From: Rheinheimera baltica DSM 14885
Lineage (GTDB): Bacteria; Pseudomonadota; Gammaproteobacteria; Enterobacterales; Alteromonadaceae
Assembly: GCF_000425345.1 (NCBI RefSeq)
Contig: NZ_AUDG01000008.1
Location: forward strand, 62,001 to 126,000
Reading direction: 5' to 3'
DNA: 64,000 nucleotides
Positions within the stretch are counted from its first letter, which is position 1; each line of letters opens with the position of its first letter. Below are positions 18,373-26,385 of the stretch, piece after piece. The notes beneath the pieces were generated by a model. The model was not told where the DNA came from. It worked only from the letters and a program-made list of their open reading frames with translations, and did no database searches. The translations under genes and the position numbers were made by a program.

Positions 18373-19089
18373 TCAGTTGCTCGAGAATGAAAAATTTAGA
18401 TGGCCACCCAAACGATAACGGCTACCGGGTGAGGTTAAATAGGCCAAGCTTACGGCACCTTCACGACTGAATGTTCGTCGGGTAAGACGAAGGCAGGGTT
18501 CAGCTTTTTTTAGTGCTAAGTGTTTACAGGTAAAGTCGTCAGGCCAAATGGCTTCCACGGTGTGTTCTGCCTCGGTCAATGGCGCGATGTGGCTGAGGTA
18601 CTGGTGCGGTGTTTGCTGATTAAAGTCTTGCCGCAGATACTCAGCGACTAACAGTGGGCTAACATAACGCGCTTCCAGCTGCAGTGGTTGATTGTTTTCT
18701 AAATGAACAATCAGAGAAAAAAATACTGGCTCATTGCGTTTTAATCCCAGTGCGGTGGCTATAATTGTCGGGCAGGGTAACTCCGTCAATTGCAATAAAG
18801 ATGCGCTGTAAGCATGGCCGCGACTTTGGATCTCATCAGCAATATTACGAATCTCCAATAAGGATGATTGTGACTTTAACGCGGCCACAAAACTGCCAAC
18901 CCCTTGAGTACGGTACAAAATACCTTGTTCTGTAAGTTCTTGCAGCGCGCGACGTGCAGTCATTCGGCTAACACTAAACTGTTCTGCCAGTTCATTTTCT
19001 GACGGCACACGACTATGCTCAGGCCAGGCAGTAATTTCTATCTGGCTTAACATGTACTCTTTTATTTCAGCAAATTTAGCAACGGCCAT
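18373..19089 (-). CDS. hutC: Histidine-utilisation repressor HutC
   Basis: A 238-aa GntR-family repressor, HutC subfamily. The N-terminal winged helix is at about 4-70 (RVPSENELAEQFSVSRMTARRALQELTEQGILYRTQGVGSF), and the UTRA ligand-binding domain at about 88-232. In hut systems urocanate releases the protein from DNA. The ATG at 19089 is preceded by GGGAGG at four bases; the in-frame GTG at 19101 would include the SD itself. It is divergent from hutI, with the palindromic operator at 19131-19142 between them. hutU and hutH are not in the window. Confidence 0.92.
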   Translation of the reverse strand: MAVAKFAEIKEYMLSQIEITAWPEHSRVPSENELAEQFSVSRMTARRALQELTEQGILYRTQGVGSFVAALKSQSSLLEIRNIADEIQSRGHAYSASLLQLTELPCPTIIATALGLKRNEPVFFSLIVHLENNQPLQLEARYVSPLLVAEYLRQDFNQQTPHQYLSHIAPLTEAEHTVEAIWPDDFTCKHLALKKAEPCLRLTRRTFSREGAVSLAYLTSPGSRYRLGGHLNFSFSSN

Positions 19090-19130
19090 GTTTCCTCCCA
19101 CTTTAGGGTATAAAAATTAAACCAGTTTTG

Positions 19131-19142
19131 TTGTATATACAA
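19131..19142. promoter_or_regulatory. HutC-type operator
   Basis: TTGTATATACAA is a perfect 12-base palindrome in the hutC-hutI divergent region. It resembles the known Pseudomonas HutC operator (CTTGTATGTACAAG). It may overlap the -35 of hutI (TTGTAT, then TAACAT after 16 bases), which would allow repression of both genes. Confidence 0.65.
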
Positions 19143-19187
19143 GTTGTTGGTGTAACATTAATTAAAAATGCTTTGCAGGAGCTAAAT

Positions 19188-20414
19188 ATGCAGCAGTTTG
19201 ACGCCATTTGGGTTAACGCCAATATTGCAACGATGACAGAAAATGGTAAGCCGTATGGAGCTATTGAAAATGGCGTACTTGCGATTAAAGACGGTGTAAT
19301 TGCATATATTGGTAGCAGGGCTGAACTCCCAGATTTCGATGCCTTGGGCACTCCGTTATACGATGTTGCAGGGCAATGGTTGTTGCCAGGATTTATTGAT
19401 TGTCATACCCATCTTATCTTCGGTGGCAACAGGGCGAACGAATTCGAAATGCGTTTAAATGGTGCCAGCTATCAGGATATTGCCGCCGCCGGTGGTGGCA
19501 TAAAATCCACGGTTACTGCAACCCGTCATGCCAGTGATGAGCAACTGTTTGTTGCAGCAAAGAAACGATTGAATACCCTGATGTCGCAGGGCGTTACAAC
19601 CGTAGAAATTAAATCTGGTTATGGTCTGGATTTCGCATCAGAAAAAAAAATCTTGCAAGTCGCTGCACAACTGGATCAATACCATCCGGTTTCAATACAA
19701 AAAACTTTTTTAGGCGCGCATGCACTGCCTGTCGAATTTGCTAGTGATGCTGAAGGATATATCGATACTGTCTGTGAAATGTTGCCGTTGTTAAAGCAGG
19801 CGGGTTTAGTTGATGCAGTCGATGTGTTTTGTGAGGGTATTGGTTTTTCTACCCACCAATGCCGTAAAGTGTTTCAGCAAGCTCAGGTACTAGGTTTGCC
19901 AGTAAAAGCTCATGCGGAGCAACTGTCTAATTTAGGCGGTAGTGCATTGGTGGCTGAGTTTAGTGGTTTATCTGCAGATCACATTGAGTTTCTCGATGAG
20001 GCCGGTGTGGTCACGATGGCCGCAGCCGGTACTGTCGCAGTATTATTGCCCGGTGCGTTCTATTTTCTGCGTGAAAGCCAGCTGCCGCCGATTGATTTAT
20101 TGCGCAAATACAAGGTGCCTATGGCAGTTGCCACAGATTTGAACCCGGGTACGTCGCCATTATGCTCATTACCCTTGATGCTAAATATGGCCTGTACCTT
20201 GTTCAGGCTTACGCCAGAGGAAGCCTTGCTGGGTGTAACACGGCATGCAGCTAAAGCGTTAGGATTAACCGACCGAGGTACGTTAGCAACGGGACAAAAA
20301 GCGGATTTTGCTTGTTATGATGTTATGCAACCTGCAGAATTGTGTTATCAGTTTGGTGTTAACTCACTCAAGCAGTTGATTATTAATGGTAAAGATATTA
20401 AAGGTGATTTTTAA
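19188..20414 (+). CDS. hutI: Imidazolonepropionase HutI
   Basis: A 408-aa amidohydrolase-superfamily enzyme of histidine degradation: 4-imidazolone-5-propanoate to N-formimidoyl-L-glutamate. Metal and active-site motifs are [36 protein letters not shown] and [10 protein letters not shown]. The ATG at 19188 has AGGAG six bases upstream, and the N-terminus [13 protein letters not shown] fits the family. Histidine ammonia-lyase and urocanase genes are not adjacent; they must lie elsewhere. Regulation by HutC is expected from the operator just upstream. Confidence 0.96.
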   Translation: MQQFDAIWVNANIATMTENGKPYGAIENGVLAIKDGVIAYIGSRAELPDFDALGTPLYDVAGQWLLPGFIDCHTHLIFGGNRANEFEMRLNGASYQDIAAAGGGIKSTVTATRHASDEQLFVAAKKRLNTLMSQGVTTVEIKSGYGLDFASEKKILQVAAQLDQYHPVSIQKTFLGAHALPVEFASDAEGYIDTVCEMLPLLKQAGLVDAVDVFCEGIGFSTHQCRKVFQQAQVLGLPVKAHAEQLSNLGGSALVAEFSGLSADHIEFLDEAGVVTMAAAGTVAVLLPGAFYFLRESQLPPIDLLRKYKVPMAVATDLNPGTSPLCSLPLMLNMACTLFRLTPEEALLGVTRHAAKALGLTDRGTLATGQKADFACYDVMQPAELCYQFGVNSLKQLIINGKDIKGDF

Positions 20415-20434
20415 TATGCTTTACAACGACGCTA

Positions 20435-20450
20435 ATTAGATTAATCTAAT
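20435..20450. repeat. 16-bp perfect palindrome between hutI and the EAL gene
   Basis: ATTAGATTAATCTAAT is fully self-complementary. It lies 20 bases past the hutI stop and 27 bases before the next start codon. It lacks the G+C and T-run of a terminator, so it may be a regulator binding site. It does not resemble the HutC or NtrC motifs. Confidence 0.45.
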
Positions 20451-20476
20451 CAGATTGAAAATGCAGGAGTAGGGTT

Positions 20477-22006
20477 GTGGCATGTCGATGGTTTAGTCTT
20501 GCGCTCTTTTGCGGTCCATTAGCGGCAGATGCTGGTGTTGAGTCGTTGCCGGTTATTAGCGTACTTGTAGTATTGCTATTAGTTGTTCTTAGCTATGTTG
20601 TGAAGTTGCGTGCTACCGTTAATAAATTGCGTAAAGCCAACCGGGCTAAACCGAAATCATTACTAGGGTTTTACTCATTGCATGATGATATCAGTGGTTT
20701 CCCTAATAAATTTTTTTTACAACAACAACTGGACGAATTATTAAAACGTGCACCACAGCAACATTTCTCTTTACTGCTGTTAAAAATAAGTCAGTTTGAT
20801 GAGATTAATGAATTATTAGGCCACAGCAACAGTAATTTAGTGTTGGCACAAATAGCCTATCGCATCAATGAACAGCTTAAAACGACCGACAAGGCATTAA
20901 CGTTTGAATTTCGTCAGCAGTTGCCGGTGCGTTTGTGTCATTTAGGCGGGGTGAGTTTTGCGGTTTGGTTAGACAGTGGTGATCAGCCTCATTTAGCGGA
21001 ATACCTCGCAGACAGTTTAGAGAAATGTGTGCCTGAACCTATGATATTGCATGGTTGTGCGGTCGATTATCAGCTGCACTGCGGTATTACGCATTACCCG
21101 GTACATGGTACACAATTAAATGAGTTATTGGAGCGAGCCTATTTAGCCTTGCAACATCATAGTACGCTGCAAGGGCATAGTCAGGTATTTAATGCCGGTA
21201 TGCTTAGTTACAGCAGCGATAAACTGATTATGATGTCTGAGTTACGTCGCGCTATTACTGAAGGTCAGCTAGCGCTGTATGTTCAGCCACAAGTTGATAT
21301 GCGTACTAAGGAAGTGTTGGCTGGAGAAGTGTATGTGCGCTGGCGTCATCCTAGCCGAGGGTTAATGACACCGAGCAGTTTTTTGGCACTGGCGGAAGAA
21401 AGTGGTGTTATATACCCTTTAACTCAATGGGTTCTTAATGAAGCCATTGCCATGATTGCTACTTTAGACAAAGCTAAACTGGTCAGCAAAATTGCGGTGA
21501 ATATTTCCAGTAAAGATTTATTACAAGATGAGCTTATAGACAGTTTGGAATTGTTATTGGAGAAATACAATGTTAAACCTCAGCAATTGATGCTTGAAAT
21601 TAAGGAAGGCGCTTTTGCGGCAGATCCCGATAAGTCAATCAGTATGATGCGACGTTTACATCGGCTTGGTGTCGTGTTGGCGCTGGACGACTTTGGTACC
21701 GGTTTATCGTCATTGGCGCATTTACGTCAGTTGCCAGTGCAACACGTTAAAGTTGATTGTTCTTTTATTGGTGATTTGCATAAGTCAGATACCCATACTG
21801 CAATTACCAATGCCATTATTGATGTCGCTCGTAATCTGGAGTTAGGCGTGATTGCCGAAGGGGTGGAAGAACTTGAAGTCGAACAAAAGTTGCTGCGTAT
21901 GGGGTGTAACCGCGCACAAGGTTTCTTATATTCTCGCCCCTTTGAACTCAGTGGTTTTGCAGTGTGGTTAAAGCAATGGCAGGAACGTCATACTAAAGGG
22001 CACTAG
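20477..22006 (+). CDS. Membrane GGDEF(degenerate)-EAL protein, probable c-di-GMP phosphodiesterase
   Basis: A 509-aa protein with one N-terminal membrane segment (about 26-44), a degenerate GGDEF domain (about 65-225; the signature reads HLGGVSFAVWL) and an EAL domain (about 255-500). The EAL domain keeps the residues usually needed for hydrolysis: Glu in GEVYVRWRHP, Asn in VNISS, DDFGTGLSS, Lys in HVKVDCSFI, and IAEGVE. The protein is thus more likely to break c-di-GMP than to make it. It starts at GTG with AGGAG upstream. Its 3' end overlaps the convergent hutG gene by 14 bases. No link to histidine metabolism is known. Confidence 0.85.
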   Translation: MACRWFSLALFCGPLAADAGVESLPVISVLVVLLLVVLSYVVKLRATVNKLRKANRAKPKSLLGFYSLHDDISGFPNKFFLQQQLDELLKRAPQQHFSLLLLKISQFDEINELLGHSNSNLVLAQIAYRINEQLKTTDKALTFEFRQQLPVRLCHLGGVSFAVWLDSGDQPHLAEYLADSLEKCVPEPMILHGCAVDYQLHCGITHYPVHGTQLNELLERAYLALQHHSTLQGHSQVFNAGMLSYSSDKLIMMSELRRAITEGQLALYVQPQVDMRTKEVLAGEVYVRWRHPSRGLMTPSSFLALAEESGVIYPLTQWVLNEAIAMIATLDKAKLVSKIAVNISSKDLLQDELIDSLELLLEKYNVKPQQLMLEIKEGAFAADPDKSISMMRRLHRLGVVLALDDFGTGLSSLAHLRQLPVQHVKVDCSFIGDLHKSDTHTAITNAIIDVARNLELGVIAEGVEELEVEQKLLRMGCNRAQGFLYSRPFELSGFAVWLKQWQERHTKGH

Positions 22007-23051
22007 CTTTATGCTGTTTTCCTTGTATAAAGGCAAATACCAGTGCCGAGAGTATCTGTCCAGCTTCATTTTTACCCGCAACTAACCCAGCTGGGTGCTG
22101 GGCTGGAGCGGCTTCTGCAAGATGCAAATAGCGGCTGCGTGGCAGCTTTGCAAGTTGAAATACAAATTGCTCAGCAGCCTGAACGCTGACACCGCAATTG
22201 GTAAAGGCACTTACCGGCATAAGGTTAATACTGTCAGTATCAAGTTCAATACCAATATCACCAGTGCCCTGAACCACGTAATCAATGCATCGGTCTAATG
22301 CTTGCTGATAAGATAATTCCTGCCTGACAAATATACGCTGATAACTACAATGATCTGCATTTGCGGCTTGCAGTTGCTGCAATGTGGCTGCAGAGTTTTT
22401 AAGTTCATGCAGCGCCAGTACAAAATAGTGTTGTAAATAGCCGTCAGCATGTGAATAACTAAAACCATTGCCGCTATGTCGGCCCTCGCATGGTCTGAAA
22501 TCGGCATGAGGGTCTAAATTTGCAGCATTTACAGCTTGTGCTGAGTTGTGACTAAGTGCTTTCAGCAGCGGGTAACTGTTATTGTGGCCGCCACCAATAA
22601 TAATAGGGTACATGCCTGCAGCAAAAATTTGCTCTGCCACTGCATAAACGCGTGAGTCTATTATGGATACTAAGTGACGTAATTTTTGCAGCTGTGACTC
22701 ATCCTGAGCTGACAAACCTAGAGCTTGTTGCTGTAGATCATCACAGGCAATGCTACCCAATAGTAAAATATGCTCTGCATTGATAAAGATATTACTTTGT
22801 AAATTGAGAAACTTTAACAAAAAGGCTGACCAGCCTAAATCCGCGCCACCAAGTCCCAGGTTTGCACGTGGGCCAATATCTTCAGGAATGCCAAGTAATA
22901 CGTAGCGACACCCATCAGCTACTGCTGTGTTTAACTGTTCACTGAGTTGCTGGTTGGGGTTTACCAGACTGATGGATTGACCAATACGCGTTTCGCCATT
23001 ACGCGATGTACAGTAGTGTGCAATATCAGCCTGAGTAAAGGGGATTAACAT
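21993..23051 (-). CDS. hutG: Formimidoylglutamase-like ureohydrolase (HutG, arginase family)
   Basis: A 352-aa arginase-fold metallohydrolase. Mn ligands are visible: His156 in GGGHNN, Asp180/His182/Asp184 in NLDPHADFR, and Asp271/Asp273 in GIELDTDS. The GGGHNN variant marks the formimidoylglutamase-like branch rather than true arginase. With hutI and hutC nearby, the likely reaction is N-formimidoyl-L-glutamate to glutamate plus formamide, the last step of histidine degradation. It lies 14 bp after rraA on the same strand and ends inside the convergent EAL gene. Other guanidino substrates remain possible. Confidence 0.8.
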   Translation of the reverse strand: MLIPFTQADIAHYCTSRNGETRIGQSISLVNPNQQLSEQLNTAVADGCRYVLLGIPEDIGPRANLGLGGADLGWSAFLLKFLNLQSNIFINAEHILLLGSIACDDLQQQALGLSAQDESQLQKLRHLVSIIDSRVYAVAEQIFAAGMYPIIIGGGHNNSYPLLKALSHNSAQAVNAANLDPHADFRPCEGRHSGNGFSYSHADGYLQHYFVLALHELKNSAATLQQLQAANADHCSYQRIFVRQELSYQQALDRCIDYVVQGTGDIGIELDTDSINLMPVSAFTNCGVSVQAAEQFVFQLAKLPRSRYLHLAEAAPAQHPAGLVAGKNEAGQILSALVFAFIQGKQHKASAL

Positions 23052-23065
23052 ACTAAATCTAACGA

Positions 23066-23551
23066 CTATTCAATATCCAGCGCATCTGGTGACATTATAA
23101 TACCAGTGCTATCTGCATATAGATGATCACCCGGTAAAAACGTGACACCAGCAAAATTTACCGGCACTTCAGTTTCACCAAAACCTTTATCATCCGCACC
23201 CACTGGGATGGCATTAACTGCCTGAATGCCAATATCAAAATCTTCTAACAGATCAAGATCACGAACGCTGCCATAACAGACGATACCTTCCCAGCCGTTA
23301 TTGGCAGCGATGGATACGAGTTCAGCATCAAGAATAGCGCGTCGGGCGGAACCACCGGCATCAATAAGCAATACTTTGCCTACACCGGGATCACTCAACA
23401 TCTGACGCACCAGACCATTGTCTTCAAAGCATTTTACAGTGTGTATTTGACCGCCAAACGAACGTCTTCCGCCGTAATTAGCGAATATAGGCTCGACCAC
23501 ATCAACTAAATCGGCGTAAAGATCACATAATTCAGAAGTGTTGTATTCCAT
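23066..23551 (-). CDS. rraA: Regulator of ribonuclease activity RraA
   Basis: A 161-aa protein that follows E. coli RraA along its whole length: [56 protein letters not shown] and [12 protein letters not shown]. RraA trimers bind RNase E and RhlB and dampen RNA decay. Two tandem ATGs exist; the second (23551) is chosen because GGAG is six bases before it and it matches the E. coli start. Adjacent hutG may be cotranscribed, an arrangement I do not know from E. coli. Confidence 0.96.
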   Translation of the reverse strand: MEYNTSELCDLYADLVDVVEPIFANYGGRRSFGGQIHTVKCFEDNGLVRQMLSDPGVGKVLLIDAGGSARRAILDAELVSIAANNGWEGIVCYGSVRDLDLLEDFDIGIQAVNAIPVGADDKGFGETEVPVNFAGVTFLPGDHLYADSTGIIMSPDALDIE

Positions 23552-23587
23552 CATTTGCTCCGATAAAGACGTGCTTAATTGGCCTAT

Positions 23588-23615
23588 AGTATAGCGCTGA
23601 CTGAATTAAGCTCAA
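23588..23615 (-). promoter_or_regulatory. Candidate sigma70 promoter of rraA
   Basis: The minus strand has TTGAGC, a 16-base spacer and TATACT (TTTGAG with 17 is an alternative). The predicted start is about 30 bases before the rraA ATG. Confidence 0.45.
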
Positions 23616-23714
23616 ACTATTATTATTATTGGCTTTTAGACCAATTCAGGCTGTCGGCGTATTGTCTGTGTACTGATTTATTTGTTAAGGTGTGGCGATA
23701 ACTATTACTAGCCG

Positions 23715-25724
23715 GTGATCTGCGTGGCAGCTGAAATCTTTGCCCGATTGACAATTTTTCTCACCGAATTGGGTGTTGCCATACTGGTTAGCTACCTGCT
23801 TTGGAATTTAAGTCGAATTTATCAACAAGATTTTATTCGCTCATGGTTTTTAGCATTTGTTGCTTTTGTTTTTTATCAAAGCATGATTTTGATGCAATTG
23901 GTGTTTAGTTTTCAACCCGCGCTTCGGGATATATTTCAATTCTTCATCATCGTAAGCAGTTACAGTTTTGCCAGTTTTTTAGTTCGCGGCATGTTGCAAA
24001 CCCGTAGTGGTGAAGCGCATATACTGACCGATTGGACAGCTCGCAAGTTGTTGTGGTTTATCTGCGGCGTAGCGGCCTTGAGCGTTTTACCCTTTAGCAT
24101 AGTTGCGGCTTTGGAAAGCTGGCAGCAATACTTCCAATGGCAGTTCCGGCTCCTGTTAATGGGCATACTCTTACTAACCGCTGCTGTAAGTTTATTGCAG
24201 CGTTTGGATAAAAGTCTTGGACAACGACTTGCTGCAGTAGCTATATCGCTTTGGGGTTTATTATACGTTGGTTACGCGATTCTACAGTTGGTTAATGCTC
24301 AGCAGATGCAAGATATCCAAGTCGCCTTGGTTTATAAAAGTGTCGAGCTAGTATTGCTCTGCAGCGTAGGACTTGCACTGCTAATTTGGCTACATGAGCA
24401 TGAGCGGACTGCAAACTTACAGCTAACTGAAAAAACACGTTATTTAAATCGATATGATCAGTTAACCGGCGCGTTGAATCGTGATGCGTTTTTAGTGCAG
24501 CTGCAAGAACGTTTGCAAATTGCATCAGAAAAACCATTGCATGTACTTATGCTTGGTTTGGACAAGTTTAAAACTATCAATGAGTCTGTCGGGTTAAAGC
24601 AGGGGGATATCTTGCTACGGCAGCTCAACAAAAGATTTGAAGGCAGTATTTTAAAGCCCGCACTTATCGCTCGAACAGGGGGGGATATTTTTGCACTGGC
24701 ATTGAACGATATAAACAGTGAAACACAGCTTCAGTTTGCCTTACGTCATTTACAACAACTGGTACAGAAAAGTTTTGAATTAGCAGGTGAGCAACTCCAG
24801 CTAAGCTGCACTATTGGCATATCCAGTGCGCCTGAGGACGCTGTCAGTGCGGAAAGCTTATTACAAAAAGCCAATATCGCCTTTCATCAGGCAAAACGTC
24901 TGCAAAGTCAAAACCTGGCATATCGTGCCGGTATGGAAGATGAAACTGCGCGTTTAATCAGTTGGGAAAGTGAACTGTTAGCCGCTATGCAAAAAAATGA
25001 GTTTGTGTTGTATTTTCAGCCACAGATTAATTTGCGATCAAATCAGCTGGATGCGTTTGAAGTATTGGTAAGGTGGCAGCATCCACAAAAAGGATTTCTG
25101 ATGCCGGGGCAGTTCTTGTCTTTTGTTGAGCAACTGGGATTTAGTCGTCAACTGGACTTTTGGATCTTGCAGCGGGCAATACAAACTATCAGCGAATGGC
25201 GGCAGCTTGGATTGCACGTGCCCCTTGCGGTGAATATGTCGCCGCTACATTTTCAACAAGATGGCTTAAAGCAGAAAATACAAGAACTTTTGATGCAGTA
25301 TAAAGTGTCGCCAGAGTTGTTAGAGCTGGAAATTACTGAAAATACCGCCATGCATGATATGGAAAAAGGCTCCAACCATGTAATGGAGCTTCAGCAGATG
25401 GGGATCCGGGTGTCGATAGATGATTTTGGTACCGGTTATTCTTCTCTAGCTTATTTACGCCGCATGCCGATAGACAAAATCAAAATTGATCGCAGTTTTG
25501 TTATGGACATGGCAGGAAATGATTCCGACATGATGATCGTAAAAACCATGATCAAACTAGCGCATGGTTTGGGCAAGCGCATACTGGCAGAGGGTGTCGA
25601 AACGAGTATTCAATTAGATCTGTTGAAATCAATGTCATGCGATGCTGTGCAAGGTTATCATTTCTCAAAACCACTAACTGAGTCAGATGCTATCATATAT
25701 TGCAAGCGGCAGTTGTCATCATAG
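23715..25724 (+). CDS. Multi-pass membrane GGDEF-EAL protein
   Basis: A 669-aa protein. The first 230 residues hold about seven hydrophobic helices. A GGDEF domain follows (about 245-405; DQLTGALNRDAF, signature ARTGGDIFALAL) and then an EAL domain (about 415-660). The EAL domain looks intact (FEVLVRWQHP, VNMSPLHF, ITENTAM, DDFGTGYSS, KIKIDRSFV, LAEGVET). The GGDEF has Ile in place of the usual Glu, so cyclase activity is doubtful, but GTP or c-di-GMP binding could remain. The start is uncertain: the GTG at 23715 has no clear SD, and a second in-frame GTG lies at 23724. It stands alone, divergent from rraA. Confidence 0.88.
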   Translation: MICVAAEIFARLTIFLTELGVAILVSYLLWNLSRIYQQDFIRSWFLAFVAFVFYQSMILMQLVFSFQPALRDIFQFFIIVSSYSFASFLVRGMLQTRSGEAHILTDWTARKLLWFICGVAALSVLPFSIVAALESWQQYFQWQFRLLLMGILLLTAAVSLLQRLDKSLGQRLAAVAISLWGLLYVGYAILQLVNAQQMQDIQVALVYKSVELVLLCSVGLALLIWLHEHERTANLQLTEKTRYLNRYDQLTGALNRDAFLVQLQERLQIASEKPLHVLMLGLDKFKTINESVGLKQGDILLRQLNKRFEGSILKPALIARTGGDIFALALNDINSETQLQFALRHLQQLVQKSFELAGEQLQLSCTIGISSAPEDAVSAESLLQKANIAFHQAKRLQSQNLAYRAGMEDETARLISWESELLAAMQKNEFVLYFQPQINLRSNQLDAFEVLVRWQHPQKGFLMPGQFLSFVEQLGFSRQLDFWILQRAIQTISEWRQLGLHVPLAVNMSPLHFQQDGLKQKIQELLMQYKVSPELLELEITENTAMHDMEKGSNHVMELQQMGIRVSIDDFGTGYSSLAYLRRMPIDKIKIDRSFVMDMAGNDSDMMIVKTMIKLAHGLGKRILAEGVETSIQLDLLKSMSCDAVQGYHFSKPLTESDAIIYCKRQLSS

Positions 25725-25741
25725 TTTCATAAAGCCAAGCT

Positions 25742-25774
25742 AGCCTCTATCCAGAGAATGCAGCTTGCGAGGCT
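25742..25774 (+). other. Possible SD-masking hairpin before the PAP2 gene
   Basis: AGCCTC (25742-25747) can pair with GAGGCT (25769-25774), which contains the SD of the PAP2 gene. The loop is 21 bases long. Pairing was read by eye only. Confidence 0.3.
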
Positions 25775-25779
25775 GACTT

Positions 25780-26304
25780 GTGTTGCTAAAACGAATTGAA
25801 CAATGGGATCATGCATATTTTTGCCGACTGTTTAATCGCAGTTCTTCCCAAGCGGTTTTGAACGCTAGCTATTGGCTGTCAAAAACTGCCGACGGGCCAC
25901 TGTATTTGCTACTTGCAGTGACCTTAGTCTATCTTGAAGTGACAGGCTGCCATCAGTTTGTTCAGTTGTTGCTCTGCGGTTTTGCTATAGAACTTCCACT
26001 TTATATTTTACTGAAAAACGGTATAAAACGGGCGCGGCCAGCTGATGTTTTAACCACAACCGTTGATGCCTACATTGTGCCATCAGATCAATTTAGCCTG
26101 CCCTCGGGGCACACCGCTGGTGCTTTTGTATTTGCAACAGCTGTCGTATTGTATTTTCCGGCACTACTGCCTTTAGTTCTTGGTTGGGCATTGTGTATTG
26201 GTTTGTCTCGTATTTTTCTCGGTGTGCATTTTCCGCTTGATATTGTTGCTGGAGCCATTTTGGGTGCAGTAAGTTGCATTACGGCCTATTTTTTACAAGG
26301 ATGA
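25780..26304 (+). CDS. PAP2-family membrane phosphatase
   Basis: A 174-aa integral-membrane phosphatase of the PAP2/PgpB/YbjG type. The full three-part signature is present: K79-x6-RP (KNGIKRARP), PSGH (108-111) and SR-x5-H-x3-D (S143, R144, H150, D154). Such enzymes remove phosphate from phosphatidylglycerophosphate, phosphatidate or undecaprenyl pyrophosphate on the periplasmic side. The substrate cannot be told from sequence. The start is GTG with GAGG seven bases upstream. It is 55 bp downstream of the GGDEF-EAL gene. Confidence 0.9.
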   Translation: MLLKRIEQWDHAYFCRLFNRSSSQAVLNASYWLSKTADGPLYLLLAVTLVYLEVTGCHQFVQLLLCGFAIELPLYILLKNGIKRARPADVLTTTVDAYIVPSDQFSLPSGHTAGAFVFATAVVLYFPALLPLVLGWALCIGLSRIFLGVHFPLDIVAGAILGAVSCITAYFLQG

Positions 26305-26385
26305 TCCTAAGTGCATAACTTTCGTATGCTTTATTATTCAGCTGGTCTATCATTTGAGTAGTTGTTCATAAAAGTGGTGGTATTG

